The notes: a model not told the origin generated them from the sequence alone. A DNA stretch of 64,000 bases from an uncultured Mycoplasmatota bacterium (GCA_900546715.1 UREA01000003.1:19016-83015), one strand, 5' to 3'; shown: positions 33,974 to 43,879, numbered from the stretch's first letter. Translations and numbers: made by a program.

Positions 33974-35803
33974 TCAAGCATAGTATGTTCCTTTATCGCT
34001 TACCCAAGAAGAATTACCAAATATGGCTAAACCTGGTTCAGTTGATAAAATATCTTTACCAATAATCAATCTTGAATCATATTGTACTCCAAACAAATTA
34101 TATATTGTAGGTAGAACATCTATTTGACTACCAACTTTATCAATTTCTATTGTTTCCATTTCACTATTCCATAAAATGAAATTACTTCTATTTACCTCAA
34201 CTACGCTATCTTTTTCATAGCTAGATATTTCATTTACTTCATCAATAGATAAATAATATGGATAATGGTCACCCACTAAAGCTATAACAGTATCTTCAAG
34301 CTCTCCGGCAGCATCAAGACGCGCAATTAACAATTCTAGAGCATCATTAAGTTCTATTTGGGCTGCTAGATAAGCAAGTGGTTTTTCCGAATACTCAAGG
34401 CCTGCAACATCATCTTTATGTTTTCTTGCCATTGCACTATAATTAAATCCATAATCCCCATGTCCACTAACAGTTACATAATAAACCATAAATGGCTCTT
34501 CACTATTTATATAATCATCAAATGTTGCATCAATCATTTCTACATCTGATTCCGGCCACTCTTTACAATTAATACGTTCTTCTAAACCATTGCGACAACC
34601 TAAGTAATTATCAAAACCTAAAGCTGCTAAGTATTTATGACGACTTTGGAAAGTATAAGTATGATCATGATAAGCATATGTATTATAACCTAAATTTTGA
34701 AAAGCTGTAGCCAATCCAAAAGGATAATAATTTTCGCCACTTTTCCATGGTGATAAGAAACCTGAAGCGGCTACTAAGCCAGTTAGTTCTTGGAATTCCC
34801 CACCAATAGTACTACTTATTGTTGGTGTATAAAAATTATTAAATTTAAAACCACTATTGACAAGTTTATAAAGTGTTGGAGTTAAATCTTCTCTAACTGC
34901 AATTTCATTAAATGATTCTGCCATAAATAGTATTAAATTCTTACCTTCAAAATACTTAGTATATTCATTTTGCAAAGTACCAGATTCATTTTTAAAATAT
35001 TCATGCATTTGTTTAATTGTACTATTACTTTCACTAGCAATTAAAGAATCAAAATCAATATCTAAATTATTATATTCATAAACTATAACTGGTTCATCTG
35101 GCTCTTCTTTAGAGTCACTATCATCTTCATCATAATAGTCATCTGGATCAATTATACTAATTTTTTCTTCAAAACCAAAAATATTCCTTTGTAAATCCAA
35201 TCTAAATGCATTAAGTACTCCTAGTTTCTTTATATTAAGTTCATTATTACTCACATTATAATAAAGCTCATAAGCGGAATTAATACTATCCTTATTAATA
35301 TTTAAGCATAATATAAATATTACAAATACAGCTATAGCAGATCCTAATTTTATTAAATTAAATTTCCAATTTACTTTTCTAATTGCAAAATATCTATTAA
35401 ATATTAATAATAAAATAAATGGCAAGAATAATAACAATACTCCAAAAATATTTTGTAAAATAACTTTTATTCCTTCACTATAAAATGTAAGAACTTGATC
35501 TGTTGCTCCCAAAAGTGATAAATCAAAATAAAAACCAAACATTTTAAATACACATAGTTGTAAAGCATAAATAAAGCACATAACCCCAACCAATATAAAA
35601 AATAATATTTTATTCGTTTTATTATTTCCAAAACCTACTATAAAACTTATAAAACATGCTAAAAACAAATTATATAAACTACTATATAATAAGTTCATAC
35701 TAAATATTTCATTACTTGTAAATAATCTAAATACCAATTCTAAATAAGTAAAAATTATAAAACAAGTTACTATTACATTTATCTTTTTCAATTTAAACTT
35801 CAT
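33974..35803 (-). CDS. LtaS-like membrane sulfatase (phosphoglycerol transferase family), with in-frame TGA near the 3' end
   Basis: Five N-terminal membrane segments (about 1-165), an acidic linker, then an alkaline-phosphatase-fold domain: NLILFMAESFNE (metal-binding Glu), FYTPTISSTIGGEFQE (nucleophile Thr), HDHTYTFQSRHKYL, YYVTVSGHGDYG and VIALVGDHYPYYL. It probably polymerises a lipoteichoic-acid-like chain. The frame stops at TGA 33974-33976 after KGTYYA. It continues open for 46 codons (TGDFVAKDGIDVGEDYIKYM onward) to TAA 33833, two bases before asnB. A Trp codon mutated to TGA is the simplest reading; readthrough is possible. Confidence 0.9.
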   Translation of the reverse strand: MKFKLKKINVIVTCFIIFTYLELVFRLFTSNEIFSMNLLYSSLYNLFLACFISFIVGFGNNKTNKILFFILVGVMCFIYALQLCVFKMFGFYFDLSLLGATDQVLTFYSEGIKVILQNIFGVLLLFLPFILLLIFNRYFAIRKVNWKFNLIKLGSAIAVFVIFILCLNINKDSINSAYELYYNVSNNELNIKKLGVLNAFRLDLQRNIFGFEEKISIIDPDDYYDEDDSDSKEEPDEPVIVYEYNNLDIDFDSLIASESNSTIKQMHEYFKNESGTLQNEYTKYFEGKNLILFMAESFNEIAVREDLTPTLYKLVNSGFKFNNFYTPTISSTIGGEFQELTGLVAASGFLSPWKSGENYYPFGLATAFQNLGYNTYAYHDHTYTFQSRHKYLAALGFDNYLGCRNGLEERINCKEWPESDVEMIDATFDDYINSEEPFMVYYVTVSGHGDYGFNYSAMARKHKDDVAGLEYSEKPLAYLAAQIELNDALELLIARLDAAGELEDTVIALVGDHYPYYLSIDEVNEISSYEKDSVVEVNRSNFILWNSEMETIEIDKVGSQIDVLPTIYNLFGVQYDSRLIIGKDILSTEPGLAIFGNSSWVSDKGTYYA

Positions 35804-35885
35804 AAAACCACCAATATATAAATATTATACCACTATCTTTAAATTTTATATATATTTATCTATTAATTTGACATTCTTAAAAGTC

Positions 35886-35910
35886 AAAAAGAACCCTATA
35901 ACTAGAGTTC
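35886..35910 (-). terminator. terminator after the CPBP protease gene
   Basis: AACTCTA / TAGGGTT stem with T5 starting a few bases after the TGA stop. Its position supports TGA as a true stop in this genome. Confidence 0.8.
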
Positions 35911-35914
35911 TAAA

Positions 35915-37273
35915 TCACTTTATAACCATTACTTTATTATCTTTAATTATAAAATAATCATTTATATAACTTTTTAATAATGGATAAATTGTATTTTCAT
36001 ATTCTAAATAACCAATTTCTATTATTTCTGGTGTATCAAAACTTAAAAAACTATTACTTATTTCTTCTAAATAATTTAAGTTATCACTTAACTTATCTTT
36101 ATTCATAAAATTACTTACATACACTTTATCACTAGAATTAACTAATATTACATAATTTAATCCATCTTCATAAACCACAAAATTATAAGCATCCATATTA
36201 AACTTAATATTATCTCCCGTTTTTAAATTAGTTATATTAAGTTTATTATTTTCTATAAACAATTTATAATTATAAATATAATTTTCATCATTAACATAAT
36301 TTATAACAAATTCATCTTCTACAAAATAAGTCATTTTTCCATTATTTATATCTATTTCTTCGTAATTATAACAAATTTGTTTATCCATTATTTCACTTGG
36401 AGCTAAATAAGAAGTTATAAACATCGCAAGTATTGCCACAACTATAATTTGAGTAACTCTTCTTTTAGTATTTGCATCATTCTTAATATTTAAATAACTA
36501 TAAGCAATATAAATAATTGCAAATAATACTGAAATAATTAAGGTGATAATATTAACAATCATAGCAACATCTGTATTATTAGCACAATCTTTATAACTAT
36601 TTACTTCACCAAGCAATACTGAAAAATCATAAAATGAATGTAAAAACACTAAACTCCAAATATTTCTTGATGCATAGTATACCGAACAAAATAAAATACC
36701 AATAGCACTAGTTTGAATAACTTGCATAAAACTTGTAAATAAATCTTGTCCTGATAAAGCATTTACTAAGTGAAACAATCCAAATAAAAGGCCACTTATT
36801 AAAATGGTTATTAATGCACCTTTCTTGCCTTCGCCAAATCTATCCATCACTTCATTTTGGAGCCATCCTCGGAATATAAATTCTTCAGCAATACCAATAG
36901 CAATACTAACTAACACTAAACTAATAAAATTAGGTATACTTAAATTACCATCAATTATTAACTCTCCCCCATTAACAAGTAACATAATAACAGATATTAC
37001 AAGTATTGGCATACCCCTTTTTATTCCCACAATAAAGTTTTCTTTCTTACTCCATATCTGCGGCCACAATTTTCTAACAGAAATAACTATTATTGCAAAT
37101 AAAACAATAACTATCTCCGAAATTAACATTGTATTATATTTACCATAAAATAAGGCATTATAAATTAAATTAGCAAACATACCACCATAAATAGTATATA
37201 GACCAACTAACAATAACAAAATAATTGCGATAATTCCAATAAATTTAAACAAATCTTTATTCTTTTTAAACAT
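35915..37273 (-). CDS. CPBP-family intramembrane metalloprotease with C-terminal extension
   Basis: 452 residues. Eight or so membrane helices in the first 300, with the CPBP (Abi) motifs AEEFIFRGWLQNEV (EExxxR) and FGLFHLVNAL (FxxxH), plus the last SFYDF-type His-region. The C-terminal 150 residues after the last helix form an extracytoplasmic beta-rich domain not usual for the family. Members process membrane proteins or modify lipids. Its start overlaps the yebC stop by one base. Confidence 0.88.
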   Translation of the reverse strand: MFKKNKDLFKFIGIIAIILLLLVGLYTIYGGMFANLIYNALFYGKYNTMLISEIVIVLFAIIVISVRKLWPQIWSKKENFIVGIKRGMPILVISVIMLLVNGGELIIDGNLSIPNFISLVLVSIAIGIAEEFIFRGWLQNEVMDRFGEGKKGALITILISGLLFGLFHLVNALSGQDLFTSFMQVIQTSAIGILFCSVYYASRNIWSLVFLHSFYDFSVLLGEVNSYKDCANNTDVAMIVNIITLIISVLFAIIYIAYSYLNIKNDANTKRRVTQIIVVAILAMFITSYLAPSEIMDKQICYNYEEIDINNGKMTYFVEDEFVINYVNDENYIYNYKLFIENNKLNITNLKTGDNIKFNMDAYNFVVYEDGLNYVILVNSSDKVYVSNFMNKDKLSDNLNYLEEISNSFLSFDTPEIIEIGYLEYENTIYPLLKSYINDYFIIKDNKVMVIK

Positions 37274-37992
37274 TAGAAGCCCTCTACATTAGTATATATT
37301 TCTGATACATCATCAATATCATCAAGTAAATTATAAAGTTTAGTAAATATTTCCAAATCTTCCCCTTCTAAAGTAATACGCTCATGAGGATACATTCCTA
37401 CTTCATCTATTATATAATCAATATTAGGAATTAATTTTTCTAATTCATCTTTTACACTGTTCATATCTCCAGGTTTTAAAGTAATAGTAATTTCCCCATT
37501 ATCACTTTCAATATCATTAATTTCAATACCAGCATTAAGTAATGTATCAAATACTTCTTCTTCAAAATCACACTTAAAAGAAATAATTCCCGCATGATCA
37601 TAATTATAAGCTACTGAATTAGTTACCCCTAAACTTTTATTTACTTTATTAAAAGCTGCTCTAACCATACCAACTGTTCTATTAACATTATCAGTTAAAC
37701 ATTTAATTATTAAAGTTGCAGCTCCAGGTCCAAACCCTTCATAAATTACTTCATGATAATCTTCTCCACCAGCACCCTTTGCTTTATCAATAGCTCTATT
37801 GATAATATCACTTGGAACTTGGCTTTTTTTAGCTTTATCCACTAATCTTTTTAAACTTGGATTAGCTAGAGTATCTGCTCCGCCCTTTTTAGCAGCTAGA
37901 TAAATTTCTTTAGCAAAAGTTGTATAAATCTTCCCCTTTGCAGCTCCTGTTTTTTGAATACTTGCTTTTCTTACTTCATAAGCTCTTCCCAT
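37273..37992 (-). CDS. yebC: YebC/PmpR-family protein
   Basis: 239 residues, the standard length, with the family start MGRAYEVRKASIQKTGAAK, the IYTTFAKEIYLAAK block, SQVPSDIINRAIDKAKG and YEGFGPGAATLI. The MGRA start marks the YeeN-like subgroup. Such proteins have been described as transcription regulators and, more recently, as factors that relieve ribosome stalling at proline runs. Cytoplasmic. It is directly followed by the CPBP gene. Confidence 0.94.
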   Translation of the reverse strand: MGRAYEVRKASIQKTGAAKGKIYTTFAKEIYLAAKKGGADTLANPSLKRLVDKAKKSQVPSDIINRAIDKAKGAGGEDYHEVIYEGFGPGAATLIIKCLTDNVNRTVGMVRAAFNKVNKSLGVTNSVAYNYDHAGIISFKCDFEEEVFDTLLNAGIEINDIESDNGEITITLKPGDMNSVKDELEKLIPNIDYIIDEVGMYPHERITLEGEDLEIFTKLYNLLDDIDDVSEIYTNVEGF

Positions 37993-38010
37993 TAATTAAA
38001 CATCTCCTTC

Positions 38011-39357
38011 TTAAAAATAATAATATGTTGTATCATAATCTAATGTAACCCCTTTTAATTTTACCATTTCTTCAATGGTAACAAAAGCATAACCATCACG
38101 CTCTAGCTCCCGCATGGCCATTAGTGCTCCTTCAACTGATTCGGTATATATATCATGCAGTAATACTATTGCTCCATCATGAGCGCTTTCCAGTATCTTA
38201 TCTTTTATTAAATTACGGTCCTTTAATTTCCAATCTTCCGTATCAATATCCCAATTTATTATATGCATATTAGCATATGTTTTTATATGATCATTAATAT
38301 TTCCATACGGAGGACGGAGTATATTAGGTCTAATACCAATTACTTTTTCTATTTCTTCATTTGCCATATTAATCTCGGATAAAACATTAGCATCATCAAG
38401 TAACAATAAATTTAAATGATTATAGGTATGTGATCCAATTTGATTACCTTCAACGTACGCTCTTTTTAATACTTCACTATTACTAGCAACTCTACTTCCT
38501 AAAACAAAGAAAGTAACTCTGGCATCAAATTCTTTTATTCCATCAAGTAACCTAGAAGTTGTTTTTGTATTAGGGCCATCATCAAAAGTAAAAGCGATTA
38601 ACTTTTTACCTTCAAACTCACTTAAATCTCTTTCAGTTTGTTTAGGATAAGTAATATCTGTAACTAATGAATCATCCATATATTCACTCTTTAATATACC
38701 TTCTAATTTTTCATAAGGAATAGTTAAAGTTATTTCCCCATCTGCCCAACTAGCCACTTGATAAGGGGGAAAAGTAATATTTAAGCCACTTTCACTAAAA
38801 TAAAAATATTTATAATTACTATCACTTTGACTTATACCTCTTTTAACCCATTCTTCATCTAAAACAATATCTTTTTCTTTAGCATAATTATATAAACTTT
38901 CTAAAACAATTGGCTCAATATTAGCACCTTGAACTAAAATATCGGAAAAATTGATATATTCCTCTTTTTCTAAATCATAAACATAAGACTCATCTTCTCT
39001 AGTATAATGGGCTCCCCCAGTATAAGCAAAAGATAAGGCATGAATGCTTGCAACATTATTATATTTATTATTTTTAACATTAATAATCAAATTATATTTA
39101 CTAGTTTCTACTTTACCTGATTTATCAACTATATCAACAAACTGTTTTCTCTTATCCCTTACAAATTTACTAACATTTTCATCTAATGCCGCAATACCAG
39201 TTTTATCATAATCTATTTTAATATCATAAAATTCATTAGATTCGATTTTTTCAATACTTAAATCAGTCTTATTTTTATAATAAATAATTAAAGCAACAAT
39301 AGCAATTATTAATATTAAAGCAGCAACTACAATTTTTCCTACTTTAGTTAACTTCAT
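38011..39357 (-). CDS. membrane-anchored polysaccharide deacetylase (PdaC-like, DUF3298 plus NodB domain)
   Basis: 448 residues. N-terminal helix at about 8-27, a DUF4163/DUF3298 module at about 30-220 (SFAYTGGAHYTRED, FPPYQVASWADGEI), then a NodB deacetylase domain: IAFTFDDGPN (metal Asp pair), IGSHTYNHLNL (His pair), ILRPPYGNI and IVLLHDIYTE. Removes acetyl groups from peptidoglycan sugars outside the membrane. The same two-module layout occurs in Bacillus PdaC. Confidence 0.92.
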   Translation of the reverse strand: MKLTKVGKIVVAALILIIAIVALIIYYKNKTDLSIEKIESNEFYDIKIDYDKTGIAALDENVSKFVRDKRKQFVDIVDKSGKVETSKYNLIINVKNNKYNNVASIHALSFAYTGGAHYTREDESYVYDLEKEEYINFSDILVQGANIEPIVLESLYNYAKEKDIVLDEEWVKRGISQSDSNYKYFYFSESGLNITFPPYQVASWADGEITLTIPYEKLEGILKSEYMDDSLVTDITYPKQTERDLSEFEGKKLIAFTFDDGPNTKTTSRLLDGIKEFDARVTFFVLGSRVASNSEVLKRAYVEGNQIGSHTYNHLNLLLLDDANVLSEINMANEEIEKVIGIRPNILRPPYGNINDHIKTYANMHIINWDIDTEDWKLKDRNLIKDKILESAHDGAIVLLHDIYTESVEGALMAMRELERDGYAFVTIEEMVKLKGVTLDYDTTYYYF

Positions 39358-39366
39358 TATTCACCT

Positions 39367-40410
39367 CTACAAAAATTGCATTTTTTTAACAAAATTATAT
39401 ACTCCATAATCTTTATCTAACTTTTTTACCTTTTTTATTACCTTCATTGAACTATATACTTCATAATAACTAAAATCCTCTTTATCCATTACATATTCTA
39501 AAGCTTTTAAAACTAACTTTTTCTCATTAATAGTTCTAAATAATTTTTGCATTTCTTTTAATTTCTTTTTACTGACTTTTCTTATTAAAAAACGATAATA
39601 ACTATCACTTTTATTTTTAAAAATATATTTATAACCATCAAGATTCTTCACAATTTTTAAAGTATCATAATACCCCATTAAAATATTTTCTCTGACTCTA
39701 CTCTCATTGATATTAATAATACTTCCAAGTTTTCTTGATGGCTTTATCACTATTACTTTGTCTTTATCCTTATATTTTCTTCTAAATCCGATAGCATCAA
39801 GATCAACGACATAAACCTTATCATAACCGCGATTAATTAAAGCATTCGCTGGAGCATAATCATAAAATCCACCGTCGAGATAATAATTATCATCGATTAA
39901 TTTCTCCATTTTAAAAATCGGCAAATAACAACTAGCCATCAAATAATCAGTAAGTTTACCTTTCTTTATATCTTCTTTAAACACATAAATCGGTTTAAAA
40001 TCTTTAGCTCTAACTGTAACCAGTCCAAAATCTTTTTTGCTTTTAAATAGTGATTCTTCTAAATTTAGGCTATTAACAGTATTTATTAAATTATCAGTAC
40101 TTATCCCTTTATTTTTAATGATTTTCACAATATCATTAAATCCCGCTTTAATAATTTTTAAATCAAATTTATCACTATTAGCTAGTTTAATAAGTTCATC
40201 ACTAAAACCAAAAATCTTTCCAATCTCTGTCGTTTGCCAAAATTTTAATAATTCTTTACCTCTATTAGATGCCAGCATGGCTGCATTAAAAGCTCCGATA
40301 GATGAACCAGTAAAACCATCTAGTTTTATATGGCTCTTCCTAAGTGCTAAATATACTCCCACCTGATAAGAACCACGAACACCTCCACCACCTAGAACTA
40401 AACCTGTCAT
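39367..40410 (-). CDS. patatin-like phospholipase
   Basis: 347 residues. The N-terminal patatin fold has the oxyanion motif GLVLGGGGVRGSYQVG, the nucleophile GSSIGAFNA and the catalytic Asp in LDGGFYDYAP. The Ser-Asp dyad is intact. The C-terminal 120 residues are basic and helical (KVSKKKLKEMQKLFRTINEK). No signal peptide, so intracellular. It starts inside the stop of the SDR gene (ATGA). Confidence 0.93.
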   Translation of the reverse strand: MTGLVLGGGGVRGSYQVGVYLALRKSHIKLDGFTGSSIGAFNAAMLASNRGKELLKFWQTTEIGKIFGFSDELIKLANSDKFDLKIIKAGFNDIVKIIKNKGISTDNLINTVNSLNLEESLFKSKKDFGLVTVRAKDFKPIYVFKEDIKKGKLTDYLMASCYLPIFKMEKLIDDNYYLDGGFYDYAPANALINRGYDKVYVVDLDAIGFRRKYKDKDKVIVIKPSRKLGSIININESRVRENILMGYYDTLKIVKNLDGYKYIFKNKSDSYYRFLIRKVSKKKLKEMQKLFRTINEKKLVLKALEYVMDKEDFSYYEVYSSMKVIKKVKKLDKDYGVYNFVKKMQFL

Positions 40411-41324
40411 GATTTATCCTTAATGAGTATTTTAGCTAAAAACTTAGAAACTTTTCTCTTTCTTGTACTTATTTTTAATACCCTTAAATATTCATTTAAA
40501 CTACTATTACGAAAATTTATAATATTCTCTAAATCATCTTTATCACTACATACCGGACTATAATAATTTTTATCTAAGAATATTCTACTTAACACATATT
40601 TAAAAGTTAAACCCGTAGATAAAACAATCTTATTAAGTAAAGATTCATATAAAATGCTTTCACTAGCACATACATTAAAAGTCTTTTTATTAAGTTCATC
40701 AGTATACTTAATTCCCTTAACAAATGCATATGCACAATCTTCTTTAGTTATATAATCTACTATACTGTTCTTTTTAACATGATACATAAATGGTTCTTTT
40801 AAAGGATTACTTAAAACTAAAGGAATTCGATATATTGTATATCTTTTTAATTTGTCCTTTATTAACATTTCCGTTTCATATTTAGCTTTTTCAAAATAAT
40901 CATGTTCATCTAATACAATTTTAGATTTAACACTAGGATTTTCCATTTCCTTATACATACTTGTGGTTGATGCATAAAACAAATGACACTTCGGATTATA
41001 ATAACTTATTGCTCTAATTATATTTTCGGTACCATTATAATCAATAATCCTAGCAAGTCCCTTTTTCATATTGGAAAGCGGTGGCAACGCCGAAGCTAGG
41101 TGAATAATTATATCTTGATCTTTAACTAAAGCATCAATCAAAACATTATCATTTACATCACCATATAAAATATTTATTCTTCTTTTATATTTCTTCAATT
41201 TTTTTATTACATTTTTATTTCTTAAATCCAGGGCAGTTATTTCATATTTACCTTCAACTAGCAAATATTTAATTACTTGGATACCTATACTACCTGCAGC
41301 ACCTATAACTAAAACTTTTTTCAT
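40407..41324 (-). CDS. NAD(P)-dependent epimerase/dehydratase-like protein (extended SDR)
   Basis: 305 residues from ATG 41324 (AAGGA upstream). Rossmann start MKKVLVIGAAGSIGIQVIKYL, LYGDVNDN, IIHLASALPPL, then FYASTTSMYKE. The YxxxK pair appears as YETEMLIKD only in degenerate form (Y...K spacing not typical), so catalytic competence is uncertain. The C-terminus is basic (STRKRKVSKFLAK). It forms an operon with the patatin gene. Confidence 0.8.
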   Translation of the reverse strand: MKKVLVIGAAGSIGIQVIKYLLVEGKYEITALDLRNKNVIKKLKKYKRRINILYGDVNDNVLIDALVKDQDIIIHLASALPPLSNMKKGLARIIDYNGTENIIRAISYYNPKCHLFYASTTSMYKEMENPSVKSKIVLDEHDYFEKAKYETEMLIKDKLKRYTIYRIPLVLSNPLKEPFMYHVKKNSIVDYITKEDCAYAFVKGIKYTDELNKKTFNVCASESILYESLLNKIVLSTGLTFKYVLSRIFLDKNYYSPVCSDKDDLENIINFRNSSLNEYLRVLKISTRKRKVSKFLAKILIKDKS

Positions 41325-41335
41325 AAAACACATCC

Positions 41336-42043
41336 TTATATTAAGTTAATAATTATTAATAAAATTACACCTATAATTATACCATAAATCGTTGCCTTTT
41401 GTCTTATATTTTCGCGTATTTCCTTAAATAATTCAAATAACAATATATGAAGCAACATTCCCATAGAAATAGCTAGTACAACTCCTTGTAAAAATTCATC
41501 AATATTTCCAAAGAAAAATACTACTAAACCTCCGAGAAATGCTGATATAACTAATAAAAATACCAACAATTTATTTTTTGTGCCAGCAATTTGAAAACCA
41601 AATGGCAAATTGTGTAAACCAACACCTATAAGCATAAGTGTGCCACTTCTAATACTCTCTAAACTAATACTATAAAGAGCCATACCTTCAATTAAATTGT
41701 GCATAGATAAAGCTAAAATAGTAATTGTACTAACATGTTCTAATCTATCTTTATGTTCCTTTGTAGCCTCATCATGATCATGGTGTTTATGATGATGATG
41801 GGGTATTAACTTATCAATTAAAAATAATAAAACAAAGCCTAAAATTACAAAAACAAATAACCAAGCATTATCTTGTTCAATTAATTCTGGAGCTAAATCA
41901 AAAACAATTAAACCAATAATAACCACCGCCGCACAAGATATCGCAGCAACAGTAAGTTCATTTTTATGTTTAACAAATTTATATATAATTATGCCCACTA
42001 AATAAAATAAACCACTTAAAAATGTTAATAATAATGCATTCAT
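41336..42043 (-). CDS. ZIP-family metal transporter with His-rich loop
   Basis: 235 residues from ATG 42043, which has GGGAGTG upstream. Seven to eight membrane helices; signature helices LSMHNLIEGMALY and GVGLHNLPFGFQIAGT. A His/Asp-rich cytoplasmic loop (HHHHKHHDHDE) binds metal. It differs from the ZIP at 13638 in lacking the second HNxPEG motif. Probably imports Zn2+ or exports a related metal. Confidence 0.88.
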   Translation of the reverse strand: MNALLLTFLSGLFYLVGIIIYKFVKHKNELTVAAISCAAVVIIGLIVFDLAPELIEQDNAWLFVFVILGFVLLFLIDKLIPHHHHKHHDHDEATKEHKDRLEHVSTITILALSMHNLIEGMALYSISLESIRSGTLMLIGVGLHNLPFGFQIAGTKNKLLVFLLVISAFLGGLVVFFFGNIDEFLQGVVLAISMGMLLHILLFELFKEIRENIRQKATIYGIIIGVILLIIINLI

Positions 42044-42092
42044 AAAGCACTCCCTCTCAACTACAAATCTATTATAGCACAAGACAAAATAG

Positions 42093-42116
42093 AAAAAAAG
42101 AATAACTAGGTTATTC
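42093..42116 (-). terminator. intrinsic terminator
   Basis: GAATAAC-CTA-GTTATTC followed by seven T on the minus strand, at the end of the accessory block of genes. Confidence 0.85.
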
Positions 42117-42121
42117 CAAAG

Positions 42122-42436
42122 TTATTTCAAAAATTCTTCTAAATCAAAATCATAACAATTAATTTTTTGTTTACCATCTATTAAATATAAATTATTATCT
42201 ATTATTTCATATACTACATTACTTCTAGGCACACTAAATAATAAATCTAAATCTGGTGGTACATATGTTCCAACTCCCCAGATAGGATTACCTCTATTAA
42301 TATCATAAAATACTAATAAATTTTTTTCAGTTAGTACAAATATTGTTTGCAAGTATTCATTACCAATTTTGACATTTACATCTCTTGCTTCTTTAAATAT
42401 CGATTCATGTGTTTCTTTAAAATCATAATTATACAT
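42122..42436 (-). CDS. hypothetical protein, 104 aa
   Basis: A soluble small protein with beta character (YLQTIFVLTEKNLLVFYDIN, SNVVYEIIDNNLYLIDGKQK), suggestive of a PH-like or YokE-type fold, but I do not recognise a family. No cysteine cluster, no signal peptide. Last gene of the strand-consistent block before the ZIP gene. Confidence 0.65.
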   Translation of the reverse strand: MYNYDFKETHESIFKEARDVNVKIGNEYLQTIFVLTEKNLLVFYDINRGNPIWGVGTYVPPDLDLLFSVPRSNVVYEIIDNNLYLIDGKQKINCYDFDLEEFLK

Positions 42437-42445
42437 AATTTTTCC

Positions 42446-42724
42446 CTAATATAACATATTTAAACATAAAATAATTATACAAATAATTATAACTAATAAT
42501 ATCATAATTATTTTTACTTTTTTATCTTGCTTTTTATATATTTTATAATATATTACTCCCAATATTGCTATAATTGTTGCTATGATAATCTTAAGCCATG
42601 CTACACTAATTAAATTTTTTATGAATTTTTCATTTGCTCTTAGAGTTAAACCAGTACAAAATGATAAATATAAATATGTTATTATAAACACTAAAATAAA
42701 TAAAATTATATTTTTCTTTTTCAT
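42446..42724 (-). CDS. small membrane protein, 92 aa
   Basis: Three hydrophobic helices (NIILFILVFIITYLYLSF, VAWLKIIIATIIAILGVIYY, IIMILLVIIICIIILCL). The ATG at 42724 overlaps the TGA of the zinc-ribbon gene (ATGA), so translation is coupled. No recognisable family. Confidence 0.65.
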   Translation of the reverse strand: MKKKNIILFILVFIITYLYLSFCTGLTLRANEKFIKNLISVAWLKIIIATIIAILGVIYYKIYKKQDKKVKIIMILLVIIICIIILCLNMLY

Positions 42725-43038
42725 TTTAAAATCCATAACAATAGTAGAAATATTATTAAAATAATCCATAAACAAAAATAAGACCTTGCAAAGTTACGAA
42801 GATTAATATTAGTAACTCCCCCCAAAGCAAAAACAATTAATATTATCCAACCAAGAATTGGAATTGCAAAAAGAACTTGATAACCAAAATATCCCCACAT
42901 AGTAATAGGTTTATACTCATCTGGTAAATTTTCCTCATTAATTAAATACTTATTAATATTACTTTTTCGCACATTACCACAATTATAACAAATTTCTGAT
43001 CCTTTTTTCATTTTACTTCCACATTTTTCACAATACAT
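42721..43038 (-). CDS. zinc-ribbon membrane protein, 105 aa
   Basis: An N-terminal zinc ribbon (MYCEKCGSKMKKGSEICYNC) with two CxxC pairs is followed by a linker and two membrane helices (ILGWIILIVFALGG and YFCLWIILIIFLLLLWIL). Such proteins are common in Bacillota and mostly uncharacterised. GGAGGGAAAA precedes the ATG. It ends in TGA. Confidence 0.8.
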   Translation of the reverse strand: MYCEKCGSKMKKGSEICYNCGNVRKSNINKYLINEENLPDEYKPITMWGYFGYQVLFAIPILGWIILIVFALGGVTNINLRNFARSYFCLWIILIIFLLLLWILK

Positions 43039-43061
43039 TTTTATTTTTCCCTCCTATTTAT

Positions 43062-43361
43062 TTAATCAATATATTGATATATTTTTTGCATATCTTCTTT
43101 ACTAATTTTCACTATTATATTATTAATGACTATACCAGGAAATCCAATATCTTCAATTATATTTTTATCATCAATAATTTTTACCGTTTCATATTTAAAA
43201 TCACCTTCACTAGATAACTTATTAACTTCCATTATAGTTGCATCACTCAAAGAATCTACAACCTTTTTAATTCTTTCATACGGTGAAAATTGTTTTAAAG
43301 TTAAAATACTTACAATAAACAAAATTATTATTGTTATCACCAATATTATTCTTTTATTCAT
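43062..43361 (-). CDS. signal-anchored small protein, 99 aa
   Basis: N-terminal membrane helix (IILVITIIILFIVSILTL) and a 75-residue external domain (ERIKKVVDSLSDATIMEVNK). Unrecognised. Part of a run of similarly sized exported proteins transcribed together with the ABC transporter. Confidence 0.6.
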   Translation of the reverse strand: MNKRIILVITIIILFIVSILTLKQFSPYERIKKVVDSLSDATIMEVNKLSSEGDFKYETVKIIDDKNIIEDIGFPGIVINNIIVKISKEDMQKIYQYID

Positions 43362-43376
43362 TTTTTCATAATCTAC

Positions 43377-43835
43377 CTACAAATTAAATTCAACAAGTAT
43401 ATATTTTTTATCTGAAAAACTATTTCTGACAGTTTTTATCAAACGATATCTACTTGTTAAAGTCCCATATATTTTTTCCCAATTTATTTCCATTATTAAA
43501 ATATTATCTTCATTTACTTCATATCCTTCCATAGTTGTTACCACATTATTTTCTAATTTTTTTAATTCAACCCATTTATTATTCTCATATCTTTCTATAC
43601 TATAATCTTTTCCATATGTATTATCATTATTACTTAGATCAGTAATAATAACTTTTGTCCCAGTATTTGTCAAAGTGTCATCCATTATTTCCATCGTTAC
43701 ATTTTCTGCTAAATTTTCTTTTGCATATTTTCCTTCGTTTAGATAATTATTATTTTTATCGAACAGCAAAACTATAATCACAAATAAAATTATACAAATA
43801 ACTACAATCAAAAATCTTTTTTTATAAACTTTCAT
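43377..43835 (-). CDS. anchored protein with Ig-like domain, 152 aa
   Basis: N-terminal helix at about 6-25. The external part has the pattern of a bacterial Ig-like (Big_14-type) domain: VTMEIMDDTLTNTGTKVII, YGKDYSIERYENNKWVELK, ILIMEINWEKIYGTLTSRYR. This domain is common in small lipoproteins of Bacillota. No lipobox Cys is visible, so it is a helix anchor. It lies directly downstream of the ABC transporter gene. Confidence 0.65.
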   Translation of the reverse strand: MKVYKKRFLIVVICIILFVIIVLLFDKNNNYLNEGKYAKENLAENVTMEIMDDTLTNTGTKVIITDLSNNDNTYGKDYSIERYENNKWVELKKLENNVVTTMEGYEVNEDNILIMEINWEKIYGTLTSRYRLIKTVRNSFSDKKYILVEFNL

Positions 43836-43879
43836 TAACTACCTCTTTTTCTTAACTATATATTACCATTATTCTTATA

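Noticed and set aside
33833..35803. UGA decoded as tryptophan genome-wide
   Set aside because: Many genes end in TGA at sensible places (rarA, the zinc-ribbon gene, the CPBP gene with a terminator immediately after), Trp is encoded by TGG, and long genes lack internal TGA.
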